A stretch of 64,000 bases of DNA. Source: Paenibacillus montaniterrae. GTDB lineage: Bacteria > Bacillota > Bacilli > Paenibacillales > Paenibacillaceae. Numbering within the stretch: position 1 is the stretch's first letter; each line of letters begins with the position of its first letter. Below the pieces are notes generated by a model. That model did not search any database, was not told the DNA's origin, and worked only from the letters and a program-made list of their open reading frames with translations. The stretch is from positions 1,054,001-1,118,000 of the forward strand of contig NZ_BOSE01000001.1 in assembly GCF_018403185.1 (NCBI RefSeq), read 5' to 3'. Positions 36,476 through 45,264 of this stretch are shown here, piece by piece. The translations under genes and the position numbers were made by a program.

Positions 36476-36623
36476 TTTTTACAAAAGTTGAATACATTTT
36501 AAACATATTGCGCATACTAATCATTTATGCCTATTCATTTTATGCAATTTGCCCCGGTTAGTTGCTTACTACTTTAATTATAGCTATGATGATACTATTA
36601 GCTTCATTACAAAAAGAGAAAGT

Positions 36624-36866
36624 GTGATCCGATTGTTTAAAAAGCATACCATTTACAAGCATGACAAATACAACATGCTTACAGTTGAGGAGCAAGGCAA
36701 AACGCTTGTTGTCCGCAAAATTTCCGACCAATGGGGCGAGGAAGGCTTTCAGTTTGTAAGCCGTGCCGAGCTGATGGACTGGGCTGGCAAGCATTTTCGT
36801 CCTGGGGACTTTATCGGCAAAGAAGATGAGCTAGAGCAAATTATGCAAAATTTACGCAGCATCTAG
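36624..36866 (+). CDS. Small hypothetical protein (about 80 aa)
   Basis: An open frame with a plausible soluble product containing LVVRKISDQWGEEGFQFVSR and an acidic end. I take the GTG at 36624, though its ribosome site is weak (AGAGAAAG); a TTG nine bases later is also possible. The gene is followed 27 bp downstream by a small membrane protein gene in the same direction. I do not recognise the family. Confidence 0.55.
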   Translation: MIRLFKKHTIYKHDKYNMLTVEEQGKTLVVRKISDQWGEEGFQFVSRAELMDWAGKHFRPGDFIGKEDELEQIMQNLRSI

Positions 36867-36893
36867 CTGCTGAATCGCTGATGGAGGTGAAGT

Positions 36894-37073
36894 ATGGACG
36901 GCTCGATAAGCGTTATCTTTATCATATTGGCTTTTTCTTTAGGATTAATTCTTATATTGAAGAAGGATACGATACCTGCTCCGTTGAAGAAGTGGTTGGC
37001 AATCTCTTCCTTAGTCATGATTGCTTTCGCCTTTTTCATCATCATTTATTCTTTATTCAAGCTAGGAACATAA
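36894..37073 (+). CDS. Small two-helix membrane protein (59 aa)
   Basis: A short frame with GGAGGTG six bases before the ATG. The product has two hydrophobic helices (about 4-22 and 36-54) around a polar loop with KKDTIPAPLKKW, so both ends lie on the same side of the membrane. Codon use and the ribosome site look genuine. No known family is recognised. It may be co-transcribed with the gene before it. Confidence 0.6.
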   Translation: MDGSISVIFIILAFSLGLILILKKDTIPAPLKKWLAISSLVMIAFAFFIIIYSLFKLGT

Positions 37074-37154
37074 TCTAAAATTGAGCAGCAGCAAGAATGA
37101 TTTCACCTGCTTTTGGAAAAAGTAAGGCTGACTAATATTGGTTAGAGGTGAATC

Positions 37155-39074
37155 ATGAAACTTGCTATAGGCAAATGTCTGGGCGTTGTGCTTGCATTAA
37201 GCTTGCTTGGCTCGACTACAGCCAATGCTGCTCCACCCTACATCACGCAGCTTGACAACAAAAAAGAAACAAGGAGGAATACGATGACAACGGTAAAAAA
37301 ACGCGAGGAAATGGATCCGCAATACCAATGGAAGCTGGAAGACATCTTTGCAACTGAAAAGGCATGGGATGAAGAATTTGAAAAAGCGAAAAGCATGCTG
37401 CCGCAATTTCAAGCTTATCAAGGCAAGCTGAACAATGCCCAGGATATATTTGAATGCTTCAAGCTTGACGATCAGCTATCGATGCATCTTGAGCGCTTGT
37501 ATGTTTATGCCAACATGCGCCTGCATCAAAATATGGCAAACACCAAATATCAAGCATTGGCAGAAAAAGCCCGCAAGCTGAATGTCGAGGCTAACGAGGC
37601 ATTATCCTTTATTAATCCTGAAATTCTCGCTCTTTCCAACGAAAAGCTGGACCAACTAATCGCTGATCCGCAGCTTGCCGAATACAAGCATTCGCTTGAA
37701 GAAATGAAGCGCTCAAAGGCGCATATCCTTTCACAGGCAGAAGAAGCAATCATGGCACAGGTTGGCAACATCAGCTCGGCCTCCAGCAATATATTCGGCA
37801 TGCTGAACAATGCCGATATGAAGTTTCCAAAGGTGAAAAATGAGCGCGGTGAAGAGGTTGAGCTGACACATGGCACCTATATTCAATTTCTTGAAAGCAA
37901 AAACCGCGACGTTCGCCGTGAAGCATTCGGTGCGATGTACCGTACATACAGCAGCTTGAAAAACACACTCGGAGCAACCTTCAGCGCCAACATTAACAAA
38001 AACCTGTTTATGACAAAAGTAAGAAAATACAATTCCGCTTTGGAAATGTATTTATATGGCGACAATGTGCCGACAAGTGTATACAACAACTTGATTGAAA
38101 CGATCCATGAGCATCTGCCGTTAATGTACCGCTACATGGAGCTTCGCAAAAAGCTGCTTGGCATTGAGGAGCTGCATATGTACGATCTGTTTGCTCCGCT
38201 TGTAGAGGAATTTGATATGAATATTTCCTACGACAAGGCACAAGACATCATTGCTGAAAGCTTGAAGCCGCTTGGCAATGATTATTTAAGCGTGCTGCAG
38301 CAAGGCTTTAAAGATGGCTGGATCGACGTCTATGAAAATGAAGGAAAACGCAGCGGCGCTTATAGCTGGGGCGCTTACGGCACCCATCCTTATGTGCTGC
38401 TGAACCATAAAGACAACTTGAACAGCATGTTTACACTCACGCATGAAATGGGTCACGCATTGCACTCCTACTATTCCGATGAAGCGCAAACGTATCGCAA
38501 TGCACAATACCCGATTTTCCTTGCAGAGGTCGCCTCAACCTTGAACGAAGCGCTGCTAATGGATCATTTGCTGAAAAATTCGACCGATCCTAAGGAGAAG
38601 CTGTATCTGCTTACCTATTACGCAGATCAATTCCGTACCACTGTATTCCGTCAAACGATGTTTGCAGAGTTCGAGAAGATTGTTCACGAGCGCTCCGAGC
38701 AAGGCGAGTCGTTAACGCCTGAGGAGTACAGCGCCATCTATTATGATTTGAATAAGCTATATTACGGCGACGGTGTTGTGGTTGACGAGGATATTGCGAT
38801 GGAATGGGCGCGTATCCCTCATTTCTACACGAGCTTCTATGTGTACAAATACGCAACAGGCTTCTCTGCTGCTACAAGCTTCTCCAAGCAAATTCTTGAA
38901 GAAGGCGCACCAGCAGTCGAACGCTATCTTGGCTTCCTGAAAAGCGGCGGCAGCGACTATCCGATTGAAATTCTTAAACGTGCCGGCGTTGATATGTCCT
39001 CGCCAGAGCCGATTGAGCAAGCAATGAGTGTTTTCAAGGAATTGATCGAGCAAATGGAAGAGCTTGTCAAATAA
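37155..39074 (+). CDS. pepF: Oligoendopeptidase F, with in-frame signal-peptide-like extension
   Basis: Zinc oligopeptidase of the M3B family cutting short peptides. The zinc site is THEMGHALHSYYS (about 430-442) with the third ligand in AEVASTLNEAL. The usual cytoplasmic PepF would begin at the ATG at 37284 (MTTVKKREEMDP), which has AGGAGG six bases upstream. However, the frame is open back to an ATG at 37155 that has its own GAGGTG, and the extra 43 residues look like a signal peptide (MKLAIGKCLGVVLALSLLGS..., likely cut after ANA). The gene could make both a cytoplasmic and an exported form. Confidence 0.9.
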   Translation: MKLAIGKCLGVVLALSLLGSTTANAAPPYITQLDNKKETRRNTMTTVKKREEMDPQYQWKLEDIFATEKAWDEEFEKAKSMLPQFQAYQGKLNNAQDIFECFKLDDQLSMHLERLYVYANMRLHQNMANTKYQALAEKARKLNVEANEALSFINPEILALSNEKLDQLIADPQLAEYKHSLEEMKRSKAHILSQAEEAIMAQVGNISSASSNIFGMLNNADMKFPKVKNERGEEVELTHGTYIQFLESKNRDVRREAFGAMYRTYSSLKNTLGATFSANINKNLFMTKVRKYNSALEMYLYGDNVPTSVYNNLIETIHEHLPLMYRYMELRKKLLGIEELHMYDLFAPLVEEFDMNISYDKAQDIIAESLKPLGNDYLSVLQQGFKDGWIDVYENEGKRSGAYSWGAYGTHPYVLLNHKDNLNSMFTLTHEMGHALHSYYSDEAQTYRNAQYPIFLAEVASTLNEALLMDHLLKNSTDPKEKLYLLTYYADQFRTTVFRQTMFAEFEKIVHERSEQGESLTPEEYSAIYYDLNKLYYGDGVVVDEDIAMEWARIPHFYTSFYVYKYATGFSAATSFSKQILEEGAPAVERYLGFLKSGGSDYPIEILKRAGVDMSSPEPIEQAMSVFKELIEQMEELVK

Positions 39075-39102
39075 CCTACAATGCTAGTAGCCTGGCAACA
39101 AC

Positions 39103-39153
39103 AAAACCTCTGTCTGACGCGGCGGCATGAACCGCAGCGTTGCCAGAGGTTTT
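39103..39153. terminator. Bidirectional terminator between pepF and the DUF92 gene
   Basis: AAAACCTCTG / CAGAGGTTTT with inner GC-rich pairing, between convergent genes. Confidence 0.82.
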
Positions 39154-39172
39154 ATAGGTTTTCATAAAGCTT

Positions 39173-39988
39173 CTACAGCGCGGCAGACAGCAGCCAGGCC
39201 GCTCCGCCAGCAATAATGCTGGACAATAGATTGACCTTGTCATTATTAAGCCATGCCGCTCCGCGCAGCGGCAATGTACGCTGCTGGCAATGCTGCTGTC
39301 TTTCGGTTTCTTTGCCGCATATTTGGCAGCGATACATCGCCTGCCATTTTGCGCCGATCAAGGAATCCACGATCGAGCCAAGCAATCCGGCTGCAGCACC
39401 GATCCAGACGCCATGCAGCAAGCTGCCATCAAGCAAATAGGCAACCAGCCCAATCAGCAATCCTCCTGCCAGCGAGGCTGCCAAGCCTAGCGCTGTAATC
39501 CCTCCACTCGTTCCTGCTTTAACCTGCTTCAGCGTTAAAATCGAGCGCGGCATGCGCTTGCTGAGCGCGCCAATTTCCGTTGCCCATGTATCGGCAGTAA
39601 CTGCTGCCATAACGCCGATGTAGCCGTAAATTAATGCCTTATGCGGGAACAATGCATATGCAACACAGAGCAGCAAGCCAATGCCGCCGTTAGCCCATAC
39701 CTGTCCTGCATCGCGTCTTCCGCTTTTTTCATATTGCTGCTCAGCCTCCTGCTTGCTGTGCGAGGAGCGCTTCCATTTGGACAAAAAGCTTGAGCTTACA
39801 AAAAAGACGATCAATAAAGTAAACCAAAGCGGAGTGCCTAATACAATAAAGCCCATCCCCATTACGACAGCCGACAGCGCGCCCGAAAGCGACAGAGAGC
39901 GATGCCGATACGCCGCATAGCTAATCAGCACACTTCCTGCCAAGCCAAGCAGCAGACGAAGCCACCATTCTGCAATTATAGATACCAT
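39173..39988 (-). CDS. DUF92 family membrane protein
   Basis: About six to seven hydrophobic helices and the conserved GLLGSIVDSLIGAKWQAMY segment of the DUF92 (TIGR00297) family. A CQICGKETERQQHC stretch near the C-terminal third has cysteines that could bind metal. Plant and archaeal relatives include phytyl phosphate kinases; function in bacilli is unknown. AAAGGAG lies before the ATG. Confidence 0.82.
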   Translation of the reverse strand: MVSIIAEWWLRLLLGLAGSVLISYAAYRHRSLSLSGALSAVVMGMGFIVLGTPLWFTLLIVFFVSSSFLSKWKRSSHSKQEAEQQYEKSGRRDAGQVWANGGIGLLLCVAYALFPHKALIYGYIGVMAAVTADTWATEIGALSKRMPRSILTLKQVKAGTSGGITALGLAASLAGGLLIGLVAYLLDGSLLHGVWIGAAAGLLGSIVDSLIGAKWQAMYRCQICGKETERQQHCQQRTLPLRGAAWLNNDKVNLLSSIIAGGAAWLLSAAL

Positions 39989-40030
39989 TTACGTTGCTCC
40001 TTTTCTCCGCTCTTTCGGCTCGCGTTCCAT

Positions 40031-41395
40031 TTAGCTTGAAATATTGCCTCGTTCATCTATTCTCACCCCGCCCAATGAAACCTGCTCAAGAAACTGCAAT
40101 ATATTCACTGCATCTGCTCCTTCAACTGGAGTAGGCTGGGCATTGTTAATTTTCATCGGTGCAAATTGCAGCTCGCAATCTGCTTCATGGTTGCAGGTCG
40201 CCGTCAGTACACCTGTTTCTGCCTGTCTCCCTTTAGGATGAGAGGAGAAGACAAAGTTGCCAAGCGAGTACGCAATCCATTTGCCTTTATATTGCTCAAA
40301 GCCCTGCAGCACATGAGGATGACTGCCAATGACCAGATCTGCACCCGCATCGATATACTTTTTCGCCAAATTAAGCTGATTCTCGTCTGGCGAGTCTGCA
40401 CGCTCCTTGCCCCAATGGACAAGCACAACGGTAATATGCGCGGTTTCCTCCAGCTCAGCTATGCTGTCCAAGGTTTGAGTCGGATCATAGGATTCGGCCA
40501 ATCCGGCACTGTAGCGGTTCGCTTTCCATGTCGTTTCCGGAAGCACTCGGCTTGTTGCAACATAAGCAACCTTAATGCCGTTGACCTCCTGGATGTAGGG
40601 CGCATAAGCCTCCTCTGCATTGTTGCCTGCTCCAACATGGTGAATGCCGTATTCGTCCAAATACTTCATCGTATCAAGCAGTCCATTAACACCATGATCC
40701 AGCGTATGGTTATTGGCCAGCGATACAACGTCAAATCCCGCATCAACCAAGCCGTTTAACGCTTCGGGTGCGCCTTTGAAAACATACGTTTTATTTTCAG
40801 CAGGCTCATCAACCTTCGTAATCGGCATTTCCAAATTTCCTGCAGTAATATCGGCCGATGTCAAATGAAACAACGCTTGCTGATAAGGATAGCTAGCCCC
40901 TTCAGAATCAAGATAGCTTTGGATATACTCGCCGAGCAACAGATCGCCAACGAAAGCAAGCTGAACGGTCTGGCTTTCGCTCGGTTCTGCAGTAGCTGGC
41001 GGCGGCACATCTTCATCTACTTGCCCTTCTCCATCTGTTGCTGGCGGTTCGGCAGCTTGCTCAGAATCCTCCTGCGGGTCAGTATCCGCTCCCGCTCCCG
41101 TTTCCTGCTCGTCATTCGGCTGCTGTGAAGGCTCTGGCTCCGCATCATCTGCCTGCAAGCCGTTGTCCGTGCCAGTGTCTGGAACATTATGAATCACACG
41201 CTGCTCGCCTTTTAGCATGCCGCTTACCTGATCAACCCATATGTTCAAGCGATCGGCTTGAAGGATTAGACCGAGGCCAAGCAAAATCAAGGCAATTAAG
41301 CATAATTGCACAACAACGAATTTTTTGCGTCTATTTTTGCGCTTCTGCTTATTTTCCTGCTGACGTTTACGAGATTCAACCCTGGATAACGACAT
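40031..41395 (-). CDS. CapA/PgsA-like metallophosphatase, membrane anchored
   Basis: A single N-terminal helix (about 25-45) is followed by an extracellular linker of about 100 residues very rich in Glu, Asp, Pro, Gln and Thr, then a CapA-type calcineurin-like domain (about 145-430): FVGDLLLGEY, SLANNHTLDHG, LVHWGKE and GSHPHVLQG carry the metal ligands. CapA/PgsA relatives take part in poly-gamma-glutamate export, but no pgsB or pgsC is present, so this may act on another cell-surface substrate. AAAGGAG precedes the ATG. Confidence 0.87.
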   Translation of the reverse strand: MSLSRVESRKRQQENKQKRKNRRKKFVVVQLCLIALILLGLGLILQADRLNIWVDQVSGMLKGEQRVIHNVPDTGTDNGLQADDAEPEPSQQPNDEQETGAGADTDPQEDSEQAAEPPATDGEGQVDEDVPPPATAEPSESQTVQLAFVGDLLLGEYIQSYLDSEGASYPYQQALFHLTSADITAGNLEMPITKVDEPAENKTYVFKGAPEALNGLVDAGFDVVSLANNHTLDHGVNGLLDTMKYLDEYGIHHVGAGNNAEEAYAPYIQEVNGIKVAYVATSRVLPETTWKANRYSAGLAESYDPTQTLDSIAELEETAHITVVLVHWGKERADSPDENQLNLAKKYIDAGADLVIGSHPHVLQGFEQYKGKWIAYSLGNFVFSSHPKGRQAETGVLTATCNHEADCELQFAPMKINNAQPTPVEGADAVNILQFLEQVSLGGVRIDERGNISS

Positions 41396-41515
41396 GAGGC
41401 AGCTCCTTTTCTTATGTATTTATTCGTTTTTAGTAGATTTCTATCATTATAGCTTGTAATTGACTGCTTGAGTATAGCTTTTTATGTTTTATAACGGTCT
41501 GCGCCAAAAAAGCAC

Positions 41516-41578
41516 AAAAACCGTCTCTTCCTGTTTAATGAAGGTTAACTCACGATCATTTCAGAAAGGACGGTTTTT
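41516..41578 (-). terminator. Terminator of the hemEHY operon
   Basis: AAAAACCGTC / GACGGTTTTT stem with a long loop of about 43 bases, U-run on the minus strand. Confidence 0.7.
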
Positions 41579-41586
41579 ATATCCGG

Positions 41587-43020
41587 TTATTTTGAATGAG
41601 TAGTCTCCAAATAGTCCAGCATAATTTCTGCTGCTTCCTTGCCTTGGCGAATGCAATCAGGCAATCCAACACCATCGAAAGCAGCGCCTGTAATAAATAC
41701 GCCTGGCAGCTTTTCACTCATTTCAGTCCGCAGATTGCGCACTGCCTGTACATGACCGACCGGATATTGCGGCATCGAATGATTCAAACGGGTTATTTCT
41801 GTAAATAATGGCGTCGCCTGCAAGCCGATGACCTGCTTCAAATCATTGCGAACGGCTGCAACAATCGCTTCATCGTCAAGCTTCACCGTCTCCTGATCCT
41901 CAGAATGGCCAACGTAGCAGCGCAGCAGCACTTTGTCATCCGGAGCGGAATGCAGCCATTTGTTGGAGGTCCATGTGCAGGCTGTAATGTGCAGCCCTTC
42001 CGAGCGCGGCACTAAAAAGCCTGAGCCGTCAAATTCTGCATCAAAGCTCGTCTTGTCAAAGGCCAGCACAACATTGGCAACCGACACATAATCAATTTCA
42101 GCAAGCATTGTGCTTTCGATATACGGCTGCAGCAGCTGATGAGCAGCAAATGCAGGAGTTGTAATAATAACCGCTTGCGCATTCAGCTTCTCTCCGCCTG
42201 ACAAGCTTAGCTCGTAATGGCCGTTATGCTTTTCAAGCGCCTCCACCTTTGTCTCAGTGCGCACGGTTATATCTGTTAACGCCGACTGCAGCGACTCAAC
42301 CATTGAGGTCAAGCCTTGGCGGAAGGTCATAAATGTTGCCGGCTGCTTGCCCTTGTTCTTTTCTGCCATAATCGCTCGGTTATGGCGCGAGCCCAATATG
42401 ATGCTACCATGCTTGCGCTCATATTCCGCAAATTGCGGGAAAGTCGCCTGCAGGCTAAGCTTGTACAAATCCCCGGCATAAATGCCTGCCAGCAGCGGCT
42501 CTGCTATGCTTGTCACGATTTCATCGCCAATTCGCCGGGCAAGAAAACCGCCTAGCGACTCATCCTGCTCACGCGCCTCCGAGCCCTTCAGCAAATCAGC
42601 CAGCGCAGCAAGCTTGCCTTGTCCGCTCACCAGATCTGATGCAAGAAACGGCAAAATACTGGTCGGTATGCCAAGCACCAAGCCTTTAGGCATTTCGTGC
42701 AGCTTGCCGTTTTTCATAATATACGTTTTTGCAGCTTTAGTATTGGTAGGCACAAGCTCATGCTCAATGCCCAGCTCATGGGCCAGCTCGATAATCGGCA
42801 GCTTGCGCGACAAAAAGGAATCCGGTCCCTTTTCGATGACGAAGCCTTTCTTATGCAGCGTGTTGATTTTGCCGCCCAGCTTTGATTGGGCCTCGATCAG
42901 CTCAATGCGCAGCTCTTTTCCTTGCTCCTTCGCTTTTTTACGCAAGTAAAAAGCGGAGCTCAGTCCACTGATCCCCCCGCCAATTACGACAATCGTATCA
43001 ATTGATTCTGCACTCCGCAT
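41587..43020 (-). CDS. hemY: Coproporphyrinogen III oxidase (HemY/CgoX type)
   Basis: FAD enzyme oxidising coproporphyrinogen III to coproporphyrin III in the Gram-positive heme pathway (also called protoporphyrinogen oxidase). The FAD fold starts IVVIGGGISGLSSAFYLRKK and the C-terminal FAD segment is GVFITGAAFDGVGLPDCI. Soluble, 477 residues. It lies four bases after hemH in the order hemE-hemH-hemY, as in B. subtilis. Confidence 0.94.
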   Translation of the reverse strand: MRSAESIDTIVVIGGGISGLSSAFYLRKKAKEQGKELRIELIEAQSKLGGKINTLHKKGFVIEKGPDSFLSRKLPIIELAHELGIEHELVPTNTKAAKTYIMKNGKLHEMPKGLVLGIPTSILPFLASDLVSGQGKLAALADLLKGSEAREQDESLGGFLARRIGDEIVTSIAEPLLAGIYAGDLYKLSLQATFPQFAEYERKHGSIILGSRHNRAIMAEKNKGKQPATFMTFRQGLTSMVESLQSALTDITVRTETKVEALEKHNGHYELSLSGGEKLNAQAVIITTPAFAAHQLLQPYIESTMLAEIDYVSVANVVLAFDKTSFDAEFDGSGFLVPRSEGLHITACTWTSNKWLHSAPDDKVLLRCYVGHSEDQETVKLDDEAIVAAVRNDLKQVIGLQATPLFTEITRLNHSMPQYPVGHVQAVRNLRTEMSEKLPGVFITGAAFDGVGLPDCIRQGKEAAEIMLDYLETTHSK

Positions 43021-43024
43021 ATGC

Positions 43025-43969
43025 TCATTCCTTCCCTAACTGTTCACGTACGGTCATGACTGATTCAGCCAGCGTGTCCATGTACAGTGGATCTGTATTC
43101 AACATTTCAATTCGTTCAAATGCGATGCCAAGCTCTTTTGCCTTTGCCTTCGCCTCAATATCCAAATCGTACAGCACTTCCAAATGGTCGGATACAAAGC
43201 CAATTGGAGCAGATAGAATCGCTTTATAGCCCTGCTCGGCTACTTGTTCCATCGTATCCAAAATATCTGGACCTAGCCAAGGCTCGCTCGTGCGGCCTGC
43301 ACTTTGCCAAGTGAACTCCCAATCCTCGATTTCAGCCGCCTCTGCAATCGCCTCGGATGTATTAAGCAGCTGCTGCTCATAAGGATCGCCAAGCTCTCTA
43401 ATTTTTTCAGGCAGGCTGTGTGCGCTGAACAATACCTTGACAGGCTTGTCGCCGCTAAGCGGCAACAGCTTTTCGTGAACGCTGTTTACCCGGTCTGTAA
43501 GAGCGCTAATCAGCTTTGGATGCAGGTGATAGGAGTGAACAAAGCACATTTTAACGCCCAGCTCAGCCGCTTTTGCTTGTGCGCGCTTAATGTAGCCGCC
43601 AACGCTCATAACGGAATAATGCGGCGCCAGCACGATCCCTACCGCCTGGGCGATGCCAGCTTTGGCAATTTGCTCAACTCCGTCCTCAATAAACGGCTCT
43701 GCATGCTTTAAGCCCTGGAAGCATTGATAGCGTCCAGGCGCCAGCTCATCCAAGCGAGCCTGCAGCGCAGCTACCTGCGCATTTGTATTTTCACGCAGCG
43801 GAAATACCCCGCCAACGATCGCTTCATATCGTTCCACCAGTTCCTTGAGCTGTTCCTCGCTTGGCGGGTGACCACGGCGAATATGCGTGTAATAAGCTTC
43901 AACATTATCTAGAGATGTTGGCGTGCCGTAGGACATCACAAGAACGCCAATTTTTGCTGCTTGACCCAT
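43025..43969 (-). CDS. hemH: Coproporphyrin III ferrochelatase
   Basis: Inserts iron into coproporphyrin III. The monomeric bacterial enzyme of 314 residues has the catalytic His in FSAHSLPEKI (about 184-193) and the conserved Glu in PIGFVSDHLEVLYDLD. AGGAGGG lies before the ATG. The middle gene of hemEHY. Confidence 0.95.
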   Translation of the reverse strand: MGQAAKIGVLVMSYGTPTSLDNVEAYYTHIRRGHPPSEEQLKELVERYEAIVGGVFPLRENTNAQVAALQARLDELAPGRYQCFQGLKHAEPFIEDGVEQIAKAGIAQAVGIVLAPHYSVMSVGGYIKRAQAKAAELGVKMCFVHSYHLHPKLISALTDRVNSVHEKLLPLSGDKPVKVLFSAHSLPEKIRELGDPYEQQLLNTSEAIAEAAEIEDWEFTWQSAGRTSEPWLGPDILDTMEQVAEQGYKAILSAPIGFVSDHLEVLYDLDIEAKAKAKELGIAFERIEMLNTDPLYMDTLAESVMTVREQLGKE

Positions 43970-44055
43970 TCGTTCAAACCCTCCTAAAACTTTTATTAAC
44001 TAAGCATATTATGCTGCTTCCCTGTTTCTCATACCTGTGCCTATCCCTTAACCGT

Positions 44056-45105
44056 CTACTTCAGTCTGGAAATCGCTTGCTCTGAGTAAGTATGAATAAA
44101 GTCCGTCAGCGCCTTCAGCTTTTCAAGTGAAGCTTCAGGATATAAGCCATGTCCGAGATTGAAAATATAGCCCGGCTGCTGTATGCCCTGATCTATAATT
44201 GCTGCCGCGTGCTGCTCTATAACATGCTGCGGTGCCTGCAATATCGTCGGATCAAGATTGCCTTGCACGGCTACACCGCTTTGCAGCCTGCGTCTGCCTT
44301 CGGCAATTGGCACTCGCCAATCGAGACCGATTACATTAGCCTGCACATTTTTCAATTCTGGCAGCAGCTCTCCTGAGGCAACGCCAGGAAAATAAATTTT
44401 AGGCTGCGGCAAATCGCTAAGCTCAGCAAAAATCCGTTCAATCGTAGGCAGCACAAAGCTTCTAAAATCTGCCGGCGACAAAGCGCCTACCCAGCTGTCA
44501 AACAATTGAAAGGCCTGTCCGCCTGCTGCCATATGCGCACGTAAATACGTAATGACCATATCGCCCAGCTTTTCCATCAGCTGATGCCACACTTCAGGCG
44601 CGCTGTACATCAGCTCCTTCGTCCGCAAATAATTTTTAGACGGCTTGCCTTCAATTAAATAGCTGGCAATCGTAAATGGCGCCCCTGCAAAGGTAATAAG
44701 CGGAACCTCCAGCTCCTTGACCAATATTTTGATCGTGTCGATGACATGCGACAAATCACCGTCAACATCGATTGGCTTCAGCCTCGCAACATCCTCTGCA
44801 CTGCGAATCGGGTTATGTATAACAGGTCCAATATTCGCCACGATATCAAAATCAATGCCGATTGACGCTACTGGATTCATAATATCGGAATATAAAATAG
44901 CTGCATCTACTCCGAGCTTTTTCACCGGCATCATCGTAACCTCTGCCGCAAGCTCAGGCTGTCTGCATATTTCTAGCAAACTATATTTCTCTTTAATTTT
45001 GCGATATTCAGGATCGTATCTGCCTGCCTGACGCATATACCATACCGGCACACGTTCAACTTCCTGCTTCATGCAAGCTCGGATAAACAAATCATTGTAC
45101 GTCAT
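44056..45105 (-). CDS. hemE: Uroporphyrinogen decarboxylase
   Basis: Removes four carboxyl groups from uroporphyrinogen III to give coproporphyrinogen III. Signature segments are PVWYMRQAGRYDPEYR (about 20-35) and ITFAGAPFTIASYLIEG; the catalytic Asp lies in ILYSDIMNP. First gene of the operon; 86 bp to hemH. It is divergent from the MFS gene. Confidence 0.96.
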   Translation of the reverse strand: MTYNDLFIRACMKQEVERVPVWYMRQAGRYDPEYRKIKEKYSLLEICRQPELAAEVTMMPVKKLGVDAAILYSDIMNPVASIGIDFDIVANIGPVIHNPIRSAEDVARLKPIDVDGDLSHVIDTIKILVKELEVPLITFAGAPFTIASYLIEGKPSKNYLRTKELMYSAPEVWHQLMEKLGDMVITYLRAHMAAGGQAFQLFDSWVGALSPADFRSFVLPTIERIFAELSDLPQPKIYFPGVASGELLPELKNVQANVIGLDWRVPIAEGRRRLQSGVAVQGNLDPTILQAPQHVIEQHAAAIIDQGIQQPGYIFNLGHGLYPEASLEKLKALTDFIHTYSEQAISRLK

Positions 45106-45226
45106 TCATGACCCTCATCTCACTTGTTATCGTTTCTATCTCATTATGCCCCATTTTACTAGAAACTAACAGCCAATAGCTCATATTCTGTTTGACAATC
45201 CAATGACAATTAAAATCTTTACTCAA

Positions 45227-45241
45227 TAATAATGATTATTA
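45227..45241 (+). promoter_or_regulatory. Fur-family operator-like palindrome
   Basis: TAATAATGATTATTA is a perfect 7-1-7 inverted repeat. It differs from the Bacillus Fur consensus TGATAATNATTATCA by one base per half, and from the PerR consensus TTATAATNATTATAA also by one per half. It covers the -35 position of the MFS gene and lies 122 bp from hemE on the other strand. Confidence 0.55.
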
Positions 45242-45252
45242 GCTAAACGTGT

Positions 45253-45258
45253 TATACT
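45253..45258 (+). promoter_or_regulatory. -10 element of the MFS gene, possible leaderless start
   Basis: TATACT ends six bases before the ATG at 45265, so transcription would begin at or beside the start codon. No ribosome site is present. Confidence 0.45.
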
Positions 45259-45264
45259 AATCGT

